From NCBI GenBank assembly GCA_003224635.1, contig QHZK01000341.1, forward strand, positions 1 to 15,798: DNA of 15,798 bases. The letters are read 5' to 3'. The notes beneath the pieces were generated by a model that saw only the letters and a list, made by a program, of their open reading frames with translations, was not told where the DNA came from and searched no databases. The translations under genes and the position numbers were made by a program. This DNA is from Acidobacteriota bacterium (GTDB lineage Bacteria > Acidobacteriota > Terriglobia > UBA7540). This document shows, one piece after another, positions 1 to 5,544 of this stretch. Position 1 is the first letter of the stretch. Each line of letters opens with the position of its first letter.

Positions 1-240
1 GTCGAGGTCCCTATCGAGATTCCGCGGATATCGGGCGAGGTCCTCGCCGGGACCGAACTGCTTCGGATTGACAAAGATCGAAACCACGACCGCGTCGCAC
101 TCACGCCTGGCGCGCCGCGCCAGGCTCAGGTGGCCCTCGTGCAACGCGCCCATGGTGGGGACCAGCGCGAGCGACTTGCCCTGGGCGCGAATCTCGCGCG
201 CGACACTTTTCATTTCGTGGACTGTCGTGATTAAGCGCAT
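1..240 (-). CDS. panC: Pantoate--beta-alanine ligase, N-terminal part (cut by window edge)
   Basis: PanC condenses pantoate with beta-alanine, using ATP, to give pantothenate in the cytosol; it is the last step of vitamin B5 synthesis. I translated the minus strand from the ATG at 240. The frame stays open to base 1 and gives 80 residues. It shows the family N-terminus with PTMGALHEGHLSL, the HIGH-like nucleotide-binding segment, followed by SIFVNPKQFGPGEDL and the YPRNLDRD segment, both typical of PanC. The rest of the protein lies beyond the left edge. It follows panB on the same strand after a 140-bp spacer of heptamer-like repeats, so the two probably share a transcript. No clear Shine-Dalgarno sequence precedes the ATG. 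The identification is firm; the start fits the usual PanC N-terminus. Confidence 0.93.
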   Translation of the reverse strand, partial: MRLITTVHEMKSVAREIRAQGKSLALVPTMGALHEGHLSLARRARRECDAVVVSIFVNPKQFGPGEDLARYPRNLDRDLD

Positions 241-380
241 GAGCTCAGGGCCAGGGGCCGGGAGTCAGGGGTCGGGGCCAAAGGCAGTTGAAGAGTCGAC
301 GGTCAAAAATTCGAAAGCAGCAGCTTTTCGACTCTTCGACCCTCGACTTTTCGACGGGTTTTGGAACCGACCCCTGACCC
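241..380. repeat. panB-panC spacer: heptamer repeats with inverted partner
   Basis: Bases 246-280 divide into five 7-mers of the pattern RGGGNYC (AGGGGCC, GGGAGTC, AGGGGTC and variants). Bases 366-379 carry the complementary word (GACCCCTGACCCC), so the spacer ends can pair. Between them, 329-355 repeats the word CGAC at spacings of 8, 7 and 8 bp, and part of it is complementary to GAAGAGTCGAC near 290. The panB stop codon (381-383) directly abuts the right arm. Confidence 0.6.
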
Positions 381-1244
381 CTAGATTCTGACCTTCTCGA
401 ACTGTTCGCGCAGGCTGGCGGGCCAGTGGTAGGACTCTCGGTCGTCGGGGTAGCGTCCCGCCTGGACGTCGTCGCGGAATCGCGCCAGCGCTTCTCGCAG
501 CGTGCCGGCGAGATTGGCGTAAGGCCGTACGAACTTGGCAGGCGGCTGAAAGCTCAGGCCCACGAGATCGTGCAGCACCAGGACCTGGCCGTCGCAGCCG
601 GGCCCCGCGCCGATGCCGATGGTTGGGATACGCAGGCGTTCGGTGATGATGGCGGCGAGCTCCCGCGGAATGCCTTCGAGCACCAGCGCAAAGGCTCCGG
701 CGTCCTCGACCGCCTGCGCGTCAGCGACGAGGTCCGTCGCGGACTCAAAGGACTTTCCTTGCACGCGGTAGCCGCCCATGGCGTGGACGGACTGCGGCGT
801 GAGTCCGATGTGGCCCATGACCGGAATCTCCGCTTCTACCAGGCGCCGGATGATGGCCGAGCGTTTCCTGCCGCCTTCGAGCTTCACCGCCTCTGCGCCA
901 CCTTCTTTGACAAAGCGGACGCTCGCGCGAAGCGCCTCGGTCTCACCGAGGTGATAAGCGCCATACGGCAGGTCAGCAACTAGCAGGGCCCGCCGGGTGG
1001 CGCGGCGCGCCGCGCGCAGGTGGTGAAGCATTTCGTCCACCGTCACAGGAAGGGTCGAATCGTATCCCAAGACAACCTGGGCCAGCGAGTCTCCCACCAG
1101 GATGATATCGATCCCGGCCTCGTCCACCAGGCGGGCCGTAGGGTAATCGTACGCGGTAAGGCAGGTGATCTTCGCGGAGCGTAGTTTTCGATCCAGGATG
1201 TGCGGAACGGTGATCTTGCTCACGGCCTCCAAATTCAGGTCCAT
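381..1244 (-). CDS. panB: 3-methyl-2-oxobutanoate hydroxymethyltransferase
   Basis: PanB transfers a hydroxymethyl group from 5,10-methylene-tetrahydrofolate to 2-oxoisovalerate and forms ketopantoate, the first committed step towards pantothenate and CoA. The 287-residue product has the usual family length. Visible landmarks are TAYDYPTA (30-37), VGDSL (50-54) and DLPYG (91-95), which supply Mg-binding Asp residues; KLEGG (121-125); GHIGLTPQ (144-151); the probable catalytic Glu in VLEGIP (E190); and IGIGAGPGCDGQ (209-220). The start is supported by a CCGGAGG Shine-Dalgarno (1252-1258), 7 nt before the ATG. The gene lies between the kinase gene and panC on the same strand. The 360-bp leader contains a candidate structured RNA and a hairpin that could control it. 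The stop codon touches a GGGGTCA-type heptamer array. Confidence 0.96.
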   Translation of the reverse strand: MDLNLEAVSKITVPHILDRKLRSAKITCLTAYDYPTARLVDEAGIDIILVGDSLAQVVLGYDSTLPVTVDEMLHHLRAARRATRRALLVADLPYGAYHLGETEALRASVRFVKEGGAEAVKLEGGRKRSAIIRRLVEAEIPVMGHIGLTPQSVHAMGGYRVQGKSFESATDLVADAQAVEDAGAFALVLEGIPRELAAIITERLRIPTIGIGAGPGCDGQVLVLHDLVGLSFQPPAKFVRPYANLAGTLREALARFRDDVQAGRYPDDRESYHWPASLREQFEKVRI

Positions 1245-1263
1245 GGCGGTACCTCCGGTAAGA

Positions 1264-1297
1264 AGTTGAAAGTCGAAAGTTCAAAAGTTAAAAGTCA
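1264..1297. repeat. AAAGT-type heptamer array before panB
   Basis: The word AGT recurs at 1264, 1271, 1278, 1286 and 1293, giving spacings of 7, 7, 8 and 7 bp. The units are variants of GAAAGTC and AAAAGTT. The array lies directly upstream of the panB ribosome binding site and belongs to the same class of short degenerate arrays found in the other spacers, but with a different unit sequence. Confidence 0.65.
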
Positions 1298-1301
1298 GGC
1301 A

Positions 1302-1331
1302 CCGCAGACCTCGTTTTTTTTAGGTCTGCGG
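1302..1331 (-). promoter_or_regulatory. Hairpin upstream of panB with A-rich loop
   Basis: CCGCAGACCT (1302-1311) and AGGTCTGCGG (1322-1331) form a perfect 10-bp stem. Read on the minus strand the loop is eight A plus CG. It lies 58 bp before the panB start codon. There is no immediate U-tract after it on the minus strand, so it is not a simple terminator. Its arm word AGACC/GGTCT also occurs in the closing stem of the structure at 1363-1457, which allows alternative pairing. Confidence 0.4.
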
Positions 1332-1362
1332 CTTGTTTCCCCGTCTTTGCTCCCAAAATAAA

Positions 1363-1457
1363 AGACCCTCTCTGCCACGGGTTGGTGCGGCCGGAGCTCG
1401 CGACGCGCCGGCCTGGAGGCCCGAGAGGGCCTTCACTCGTCCGGAGAGAGAGGGTCT
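1363..1457 (-). ncRNA. Candidate structured RNA or complex terminator upstream of panB
   Basis: Read on the minus strand, AGACCCTCTCT (1457-1447) and AGAGAGGGTCT (1373-1363) form a perfect 11-bp closing stem. It encloses a multibranch interior: a hairpin AGGCCC-TCTC-GGGCCT, a GGCCGG...CCGGCC stem with an inner CGC/GCG pair, and a weaker CAC...GTG stem. The closing stem is followed at once by TTTATTTT, as in an intrinsic terminator. I recognise no known riboswitch signature. It could be the leader of panB, the 3' end of the kinase transcript, an independent small RNA, or a small inverted-repeat element. The fold was made by eye and was not computed. Confidence 0.35.
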
Positions 1458-1501
1458 AACTTTGAACTGCGGTTCAGATCAACTCCCGGTCGCCTTTGTG
1501 G

Positions 1502-1520
1502 CGGCGCTCTATGAGCGCCG
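1502..1520. repeat. GC-rich palindrome, GGCGCTC type
   Basis: CGGCGCTC and GAGCGCCG form a perfect 8-bp stem around the loop TAT. Its design resembles the neighbouring GGCGGTC palindrome: GC-rich arms, a 3-nt loop, and GCGG before the left arm. It probably belongs to a dispersed small palindrome family. Confidence 0.55.
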
Positions 1521-1541
1521 AAAACGCTGAGGAATCAACGT

Positions 1542-1565
1542 CGGCGGTCACAGACCGCCGCTACA
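1542..1565. repeat. GC-rich palindrome, GGCGGTC type, copy 1
   Basis: CGGCGGTC and GACCGCCG pair around the loop ACA and are followed by CTACA. The core and the right flank match the more complete copy at 10845-10873, so this is a dispersed repeat with a decayed left flank. Confidence 0.65.
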
Positions 1566-1604
1566 GAGGCAGCCGGAAGACCATCCTGAACCCTGTCGAC
1601 CGTC

Positions 1605-2288
1605 TCAGTCCGCGGACGCGGATCCAAGCGGCAAAAAGTACTGCGTTCCCTTGACCGGTTCGCTCAGTCGCCGGAGCACCTGCTCGAGATCTTCGTTCCG
1701 GTCGACGAAGTCGATCTCGGACGTGTCGATCACCAGCAGGTTGGTCGAATCGTAGTGGAAGAAGAAGTGCTCATAGGCCTTGACCACCTCTTTCAGGTAC
1801 TCGTCGGAGATGTGGTTTTCCATGGGCACATTCTTCTTCGCGATCCGCCTCCTGAGCGTCTCCGGCCTCGCCTGTAAGTATACCACCAAATCGGGAATGG
1901 GAATCTCTTCGCGTAGGAGTTCGTAGTAGTCATTATAAAGGCACAGCTCCGCATCGCTCAGGTTGAGGTAGGCGAAAATTTTGTCCTTCTCGAAGACGTA
2001 ATCGCTGACCACAGTGCGGTTTGCCGTGGCGGCCAGGTCCAGATCGCGCAGTTGCTTGTAACGTTCAATCAGGAAATAGAGCTGGGCCTGGAATGCCGCC
2101 CCGGGCCTCTCCCGATAGAAGCCCTCGAGGAATGGGTTGTCTTCGGGGTCGCGCAGGTGAAGAGCGCGCAGCCGCTCCGCCAGGACCTCCGCCAGGCTGC
2201 TCTTCCCCACTCGGATGGGTCCCTCCACCGCAATGAACCTCGGCGTCTCGTGCTGAGGAGGGCTTGACACCTCGTACGCCCCTTGCAC
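1605..2288 (-). CDS. Deoxynucleoside kinase family protein
   Basis: This family phosphorylates deoxynucleosides (typically dA, dG or dC) at the 5' position with ATP or GTP in the nucleotide salvage pathway. The 227-residue frame shows a P-loop GPIRVGKSS (residues 23-31), a central VVSDYVFEKDKIFA segment, the conserved DLVVYLQARPETLRRRI block and an Arg-rich lid followed by NHISDEYLKEVV. This is the arrangement of bacterial dAK/dGK-like kinases; the substrate cannot be read from sequence. The start at 2288 is a GTG. A second GTG at 2270 (residue 7) has AAGGGG 8 nt upstream and is the better supported start, giving 221 residues. It lies 58 bp downstream of folK on the same strand, so it is probably co-transcribed. 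The spacer is a heptamer array. Confidence 0.88.
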   Translation of the reverse strand: MQGAYEVSSPPQHETPRFIAVEGPIRVGKSSLAEVLAERLRALHLRDPEDNPFLEGFYRERPGAAFQAQLYFLIERYKQLRDLDLAATANRTVVSDYVFEKDKIFAYLNLSDAELCLYNDYYELLREEIPIPDLVVYLQARPETLRRRIAKKNVPMENHISDEYLKEVVKAYEHFFFHYDSTNLLVIDTSEIDFVDRNEDLEQVLRRLSEPVKGTQYFLPLGSASAD

Positions 2289-2295
2289 CGATCAA

Positions 2296-2395
2296 GTATG
2301 AATACCGATCGAGTATGAATGATGAACAATGAACGAAAGCGCCCATTCAGCATTCATAATTCATATAATTCATCATTTCATCATTTTCCTCGAGC
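2296..2395. repeat. ATGAA-type heptamer array overlapping the folK 3' end
   Basis: The left part holds ATGAATG, ATGAACA and ATGAACG units. The right part holds the complementary ATTCATA, ATTCATC and TTCATCA units, so the two halves can pair. The array supplies the folK stop codon (2347-2349) and encodes roughly the last dozen FolK residues. The same heptamer class is used between the iolB-like and larA-like genes (9854-9917). Confidence 0.65.
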
Positions 2396-2868
2396 TTGAC
2401 CACCCGGCTCGAGTCCCGCGTCTCGCCGAGCATCTCGAGCGCCGTACGCTCGGTAATCGGATGGCGGACGGTCGGTTCGAGCTCCCGGAGCGGAACCAGG
2501 ACGAACCGCCTCTCCGCCAGCCGCTCGTGCGGGATGGTCAGTGCCGGGGAGCGAGAGACGACATTGTCATAGAGCAGGATATCAATGTCAATCGGGCGCG
2601 GGCCCTTGCGCCGGCCCGGCCGGCGGCCCATCGCGCGCTCGATCGACTTGATCGCTTTGAGCAGCCGCAAAGGCGTCAGCTCCGTATCAGCCTCCGCCAC
2701 GCAGTTGACAAACCACGGTTGAGGCCGAAAGTCCACGGGTTCGGTCTCATAGAACGAGGAAGCCCGGCGGATTTGGGCGCCAGCCTCGCCGAGCATCCGG
2801 AGGGCCCGGCGAAGGTTGGCGACACGATCTCCAAGGTTCGAACCAAGCGAGAGGTAGACACGGTTCAT
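2347..2868 (-). CDS. folK: 2-amino-4-hydroxy-6-hydroxymethyldihydropteridine pyrophosphokinase (HPPK)
   Basis: FolK transfers pyrophosphate from ATP to hydroxymethyl-dihydropterin, the step before dihydropteroate synthase in folate synthesis. The 173-residue product begins with the diagnostic YLSLGSNLGDR. It carries the FYETEPVDFRPQPWFVN block (39-55) for pterin binding and the HPPK signature GPRPIDIDILLYDN (89-102) with its metal-binding Asp pair, then IPHERLAERRFVLVPL (112-127). The last dozen or so residues, rich in Met, Asn and Tyr, look unrelated to the family and are encoded by a heptamer array, so the ancestral C-terminus probably ended near residue 160. No clear Shine-Dalgarno is seen; another heptamer array lies directly upstream. 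The gene is followed by the kinase, panB and panC on the same strand. Confidence 0.95.
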   Translation of the reverse strand: MNRVYLSLGSNLGDRVANLRRALRMLGEAGAQIRRASSFYETEPVDFRPQPWFVNCVAEADTELTPLRLLKAIKSIERAMGRRPGRRKGPRPIDIDILLYDNVVSRSPALTIPHERLAERRFVLVPLRELEPTVRHPITERTALEMLGETRDSSRVVKLEENDEMMNYMNYEC

Positions 2869-2875
2869 TGGGGGT

Positions 2876-3029
2876 TGTCAGTAGTCAGTTGTCAGTTCTC
2901 AGTCTTCAGTTATCAGTATTTCCCGTGTTCAGCCTTCGGACTGTCGGCGAATCCACACCGGGTCTCTTGCTGATCTTTTTACTGACAACTGAAAACTGAT
3001 AACTGACGACTGACCACTGACAACTGACA
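2876..3029. repeat. Paired inverted TCAGT/ACTGA heptamer arrays between ruvB and folK
   Basis: The left array has TCA at 2878, 2885, 2892, 2899, 2906 and 2913, an exact 7-bp period over six units of NTCAGTN. The right array has ACTGA at 2981, 2988, 2995, 3002, 3009, 3016 and 3023, an exact 7-bp period over seven units. The second array is the reverse complement type of the first, so the two can form a long imperfect hairpin around the 60-bp core. This is the cleanest example in the window. The ruvB stop (3034-3036) lies just beyond, in a related GACTGAC word. Confidence 0.85.
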
Positions 3030-3033
3030 GCCG

Positions 3034-4062
3034 TCAGTCAAAAAGCGTCGGGGCGGCGCCGCGTGGCACCGGCTGGCCCAGGAGTTTGTACGCCGGCTCG
3101 TTGGCCTTGCGTCCGCTCTTGGTGCGGCTGATGAAGCCCTGCTGCAAGAGATACGGCTCCACCATATCGACCAATGTGTCGACTTCCTCATTGAGCGTGG
3201 CCGAAAGCGCCTCGACGCCGACCGGCCCGCCGTGATAGTGGCGGATGATGACGGAAAGAAAATTCCGGTCCAGGTCGTCCAGGCCGCTTTCGTCCACGCC
3301 TTCGAGCCGGAGGGCCTCCCGGGCCACGGCCGAGTTGATTTCGCCCTTCGCCTTGACCTCGGCAAAGTCGCGCACGCGGCGCAGCAGCCGGTTGGCGATG
3401 CGCGGCGTGCCGCGGGCGCGGCGCGCGATTTCGCTCGAGCCGCCATCGTCAATTCTGGCGTCGAGGATGCGCGCCGACCGCACCACGATCTTCTGCAGCT
3501 CGTCCAGGTCGTAAAAATCGAGGTGATACACGAGCCCTAAGCGGTTCCGCAGCGGGGCCGAGAGGCTGCCGGCGCGCGTCGTGGCGCCGATGAGCGTGAA
3601 CTTCTTGAGCGGCACGTTGATAGTCTTGGCAAACATCCCCTTGTCGACCACGAAGTCCACGCGGAAGTCTTCCATTGCGGGATAAAGGAACTCTTCGATG
3701 TTCGCAGGCAAGCGGTGGATTTCGTCGATGAAGAGGATGTCACCCTCGCCGAGATTGGTCAGGATTCCCATCAGGTCGCCCGTGCGCTCGAGCGCGGGTC
3801 CCGAGGTGATCGTGATCTTCGACCCCATGGCGTTGGCGATGATGTGCGCGAGTGTGGTCTTGCCGAGCCCGGGAGGGCCGTGGAACAACGCGTGCTCGAG
3901 CGGTTCTCCGCGCCGCCGCGCCGCCTCGAGCGCGATCTCGAGTTTCTCCACCACCTTCCTCTGCCCGATATACTCGGCGAGCGTGGGCGGACGAAGGGTC
4001 CGGTTGAAGCCCTCTTCTTCCTTCGAAATGATGTCAGGCGAAACGAGCCGTTCTCTGGACAT
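3034..4062 (-). CDS. ruvB: Holliday junction DNA helicase RuvB
   Basis: RuvB is the hexameric AAA+ motor that drives branch migration of Holliday junctions loaded by RuvA. The 342-residue product has the normal family length. It shows the N-terminal RTLRPPTLAEYIGQ segment, Walker A GPPGLGKTT (62-70), Walker B with DEIH (113-116), the YPAMEDF segment (127-133), the sensor/arginine-finger region GATTRAGSLSAPLRNRLG (159-176), and the C-terminal winged-helix domain with HYHGGPVGVEALSATL and EPYLLQQGFI. It lies 64 bp after ruvA on the same strand, completing a ruvC-ruvA-ruvB cluster. The stop codon lies in a GACTGAC word at the edge of a heptamer array. No obvious Shine-Dalgarno precedes the ATG. 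Confidence 0.98.
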   Translation of the reverse strand: MSRERLVSPDIISKEEEGFNRTLRPPTLAEYIGQRKVVEKLEIALEAARRRGEPLEHALFHGPPGLGKTTLAHIIANAMGSKITITSGPALERTGDLMGILTNLGEGDILFIDEIHRLPANIEEFLYPAMEDFRVDFVVDKGMFAKTINVPLKKFTLIGATTRAGSLSAPLRNRLGLVYHLDFYDLDELQKIVVRSARILDARIDDGGSSEIARRARGTPRIANRLLRRVRDFAEVKAKGEINSAVAREALRLEGVDESGLDDLDRNFLSVIIRHYHGGPVGVEALSATLNEEVDTLVDMVEPYLLQQGFISRTKSGRKANEPAYKLLGQPVPRGAAPTLFD

Positions 4063-4125
4063 AACGAATACAAGACCGGGAGCAGCGAATAGGGGTCGTC
4101 GAGTTGGAAACAGAAGGTCCTTTCC

Positions 4126-4803
4126 TTAGACCGACTCCCGGCTCCCGACTCCCGATTCCCTGTTCTGCCGTTGCTCAAACACTTTGCGCAAGAACTCCTC
4201 GACCGATTTCAAGCCCTTGTGCCGGGCGAAAATGTCCGCGACTATGCGCTGCGCCTCGGCGCGCGAATACTCGAGCTGATCGAGCACCTGCAGGGCCTCG
4301 GTCTTCAGCTCCGATGCGGGCTCGCTCTCAATCGAAAGCGGCTCTTCGCTGCGGGACAGCGCGAACTTGGCCATTTTGCCGCGCAGCTCGGTGACGATAC
4401 GCTCGGCGGTTTTCGTGCCGACGCCGGGTAGTCCGGTCAGAAAGGCGGTGTCGCCGCGTTCGATGGCCTGGGCGATTTCGTTAAGTGGCTGCACGAGGCA
4501 TTTGAGCGCCTTCATAAATCCCACTCCCGGCACCGTGGTAAAAGCCTCGAAGAATTCGCGGTCGAGCGGGTCGAGGAACCCGACGAGCTTCGGAGTCAGG
4601 TGCCCGCCGCCCAGGCCGCCGTCAATATAATAGATGGTATAGAGCGTCAGCGGATTGCGCCGCTCGCTCTCGGGCGCGTGACGCAGGCGCGACGCGATCC
4701 CTGAGGGAACGAACACCTCGTAGCAGAGCGCGCCCGAACGCACCAGCAGCGAGTTGCGCCGGATGCGGTCGTAAAGCACTTCGCCGGTGATTTCCGAGAT
4801 CAG
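4126..4803 (-). CDS. ruvA: Holliday junction DNA helicase subunit RuvA, CTG start
   Basis: RuvA binds four-way junctions as a tetramer and recruits RuvB. The product from the proposed start has 225 residues, somewhat longer than the usual 200 or so. The N-terminus LISEITGEVLY matches the OB-fold start of RuvA (family pattern M-I-x-x-[LI]-x-G-x-[LV]). The two helix-hairpin-helix motifs are seen as VPGVGFMKAL and LPGVGTKTAERIVTELRGKM, followed by the C-terminal RuvB-binding domain. The start is inferred as CTG (4803-4801) because AAGGAGG (4818-4812) lies 8 nt upstream and the CTG overlaps the ruvC TGA as CTGA. The in-frame ATG at 4887 would add 28 residues lying inside ruvC and unlike any RuvA. 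The last residues (NRESGVGSRESV) come from a heptamer array and are probably not part of the ancestral protein. Confidence 0.93.
   Translation of the reverse strand: MISEITGEVLYDRIRRNSLLVRSGALCYEVFVPSGIASRLRHAPESERRNPLTLYTIYYIDGGLGGGHLTPKLVGFLDPLDREFFEAFTTVPGVGFMKALKCLVQPLNEIAQAIERGDTAFLTGLPGVGTKTAERIVTELRGKMAKFALSRSEEPLSIESEPASELKTEALQVLDQLEYSRAEAQRIVADIFARHKGLKSVEEFLRKVFEQRQNRESGVGSRESV
4133..4160. repeat. GGGAGTC-type heptamer array translated as the RuvA tail
   Basis: Four exact 7-bp units (GACTCCC, GGCTCCC, GACTCCC, GATTCCC on the plus strand) lie at the 3' end of ruvA. Because 21 bp equals three units and seven codons, the array encodes a heptapeptide-like repeat, RESGVGS then RESV, just before the stop. 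Confidence 0.75.
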
Positions 4804-5384
4804 AGGTGCGTCCTCCTTGAAACGCGACGCGAACCGCGCCTCGGCCGCCAGCCGTTCGGCGGCCCGCGCCGCGAGTCGGCAAAGCACATGGCCACGGCCA
4901 GCGCGTCAGCGACGTCGGGAGGGTGCGGCGCGCACGCGAGCGAGAAAAAGTTCTGGACCGCGCGCTGCACCTGAGTCTTCGAGGCGTTGCCGTTGCCGGT
5001 CACCGACTGCTTGACCCGCTTGGCGGGGAAACTCACCACCGGAATGCTCGCCAGACGCGCCGCCAAGCAAATCACGCCCCGCGCGTGACCCATCAGCACG
5101 GACGTGCGGGGATAGTCCCGGTGAGTGTAGACTTCCTCCAGGCACATCGCCTGCGGGTGAAACTCTGCCATCACTTCCCGCAGTCCGTCGAAAAGCGTTT
5201 CGAGGCGGGCGGGCAGGTTGTCCCCGTGGCTTCGAGGCAAGCGGATCACGCCAGCCTCGAGAAGCCGGACATCTCCGGGACGACATTCAACCACCCCGTA
5301 ACCGGTCGCATTCAGCCCGGGGTCAACGCCGATGACCCGGGTTGGACCTTTGGTAACGCTCGGACCTTTCGCACCGCTCGCCAT
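4800..5384 (-). CDS. ruvC: Crossover junction endodeoxyribonuclease RuvC
   Basis: RuvC is the dimeric Holliday-junction resolvase that nicks symmetrically with Mg2+. The 194-residue product carries the four acidic active-site positions of the RNase H-like fold: D21 in GVDPGLNATGYG, E83 in MCLEEVY, and D157 and D160 in PPDVADALAVAM. GHARGVICLAA and KRVKQSVTGNGNASKTQVQ are also typical RuvC segments. About 14 residues precede the normal family N-terminus (RVIGVDPG); no alternative start codon is seen there, so the ATG at 5384 is kept. The C-terminal tail is strongly basic. Its TGA (4802-4800) overlaps the proposed CTG start of ruvA, which implies translational coupling. No Shine-Dalgarno is evident. 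Confidence 0.96.
   Translation of the reverse strand: MASGAKGPSVTKGPTRVIGVDPGLNATGYGVVECRPGDVRLLEAGVIRLPRSHGDNLPARLETLFDGLREVMAEFHPQAMCLEEVYTHRDYPRTSVLMGHARGVICLAARLASIPVVSFPAKRVKQSVTGNGNASKTQVQRAVQNFFSLACAPHPPDVADALAVAMCFADSRRGPPNGWRPRRGSRRVSRRTHL
4801..4818 (-). promoter_or_regulatory. Strong Shine-Dalgarno and CTG start of ruvA overlapping the ruvC stop
   Basis: On the minus strand AAGGAGG (4818-4812) is followed by 8 nt and then CTGA, in which CTG is the proposed ruvA start (4803-4801) and TGA the ruvC stop (4802-4800). This is the common ATGA coupling junction with CTG in place of ATG. It is one of only a few strong ribosome binding sites in the window. Confidence 0.75.
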
Positions 5385-5411
5385 TCGGAGCGATTGTAAC
5401 GGGAAACAGGA

Positions 5412-5524
5412 AAATCAGTAAATAGAAACTGGGAATTAGAGCAGTTTTCAGTTCTCAGTTCGTCAGTTATCAGTAAAACCCGAAAATGGGCTTGAGGGTT
5501 TGGCGGAGGACTGACGACTGAGAC
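5412..5524. repeat. TCAGT heptamer array with inverted partner between transporter and ruvC
   Basis: TCA recurs at 5448, 5455, 5463 and 5470 (spacings 7, 8, 7), with an outlier at 5415. The complementary word CTGA occurs at 5511 and 5518. The unit is the same as in the ruvB-folK spacer, so these two spacers share a family. Otherwise the 160-bp spacer upstream of ruvC shows nothing; I see no convincing promoter. Confidence 0.65.
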
Positions 5525-5544
5525 CTCCCAGCTTTAGCCTTTCT

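Larger units (their letters stand above)
1245..1604. other. 360-bp spacer between kinase gene and panB
   Basis: No credible gene is present. In minus-strand order it holds two GC-rich palindromes (1542-1560 and 1502-1520), a 95-bp structured element (1363-1457) followed by a U-rich run, a 10-bp-stem hairpin (1302-1331), an AAAGT-type heptamer array (1264-1297) and the panB Shine-Dalgarno (1252-1258). Its length and the density of secondary structure suggest that it is either the regulated leader of panB or the 3' end of the upstream transcript plus a new leader. Confidence 0.6.

Noticed and set aside
1363..1457. Cloverleaf-like fold considered as a tRNA
   Set aside because: The closing stem is 11 bp, there is no T-loop signature or anticodon-arm pattern, no CCA end, and the element is too long for a normal tRNA.
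4804..4887. Upstream ATG at 4887 as the start of ruvA
   Set aside because: The added 28 residues (MLCRLAARAAERLAAE and following) lie within ruvC, are low-complexity Ala/Arg, and precede the canonical RuvA N-terminus.
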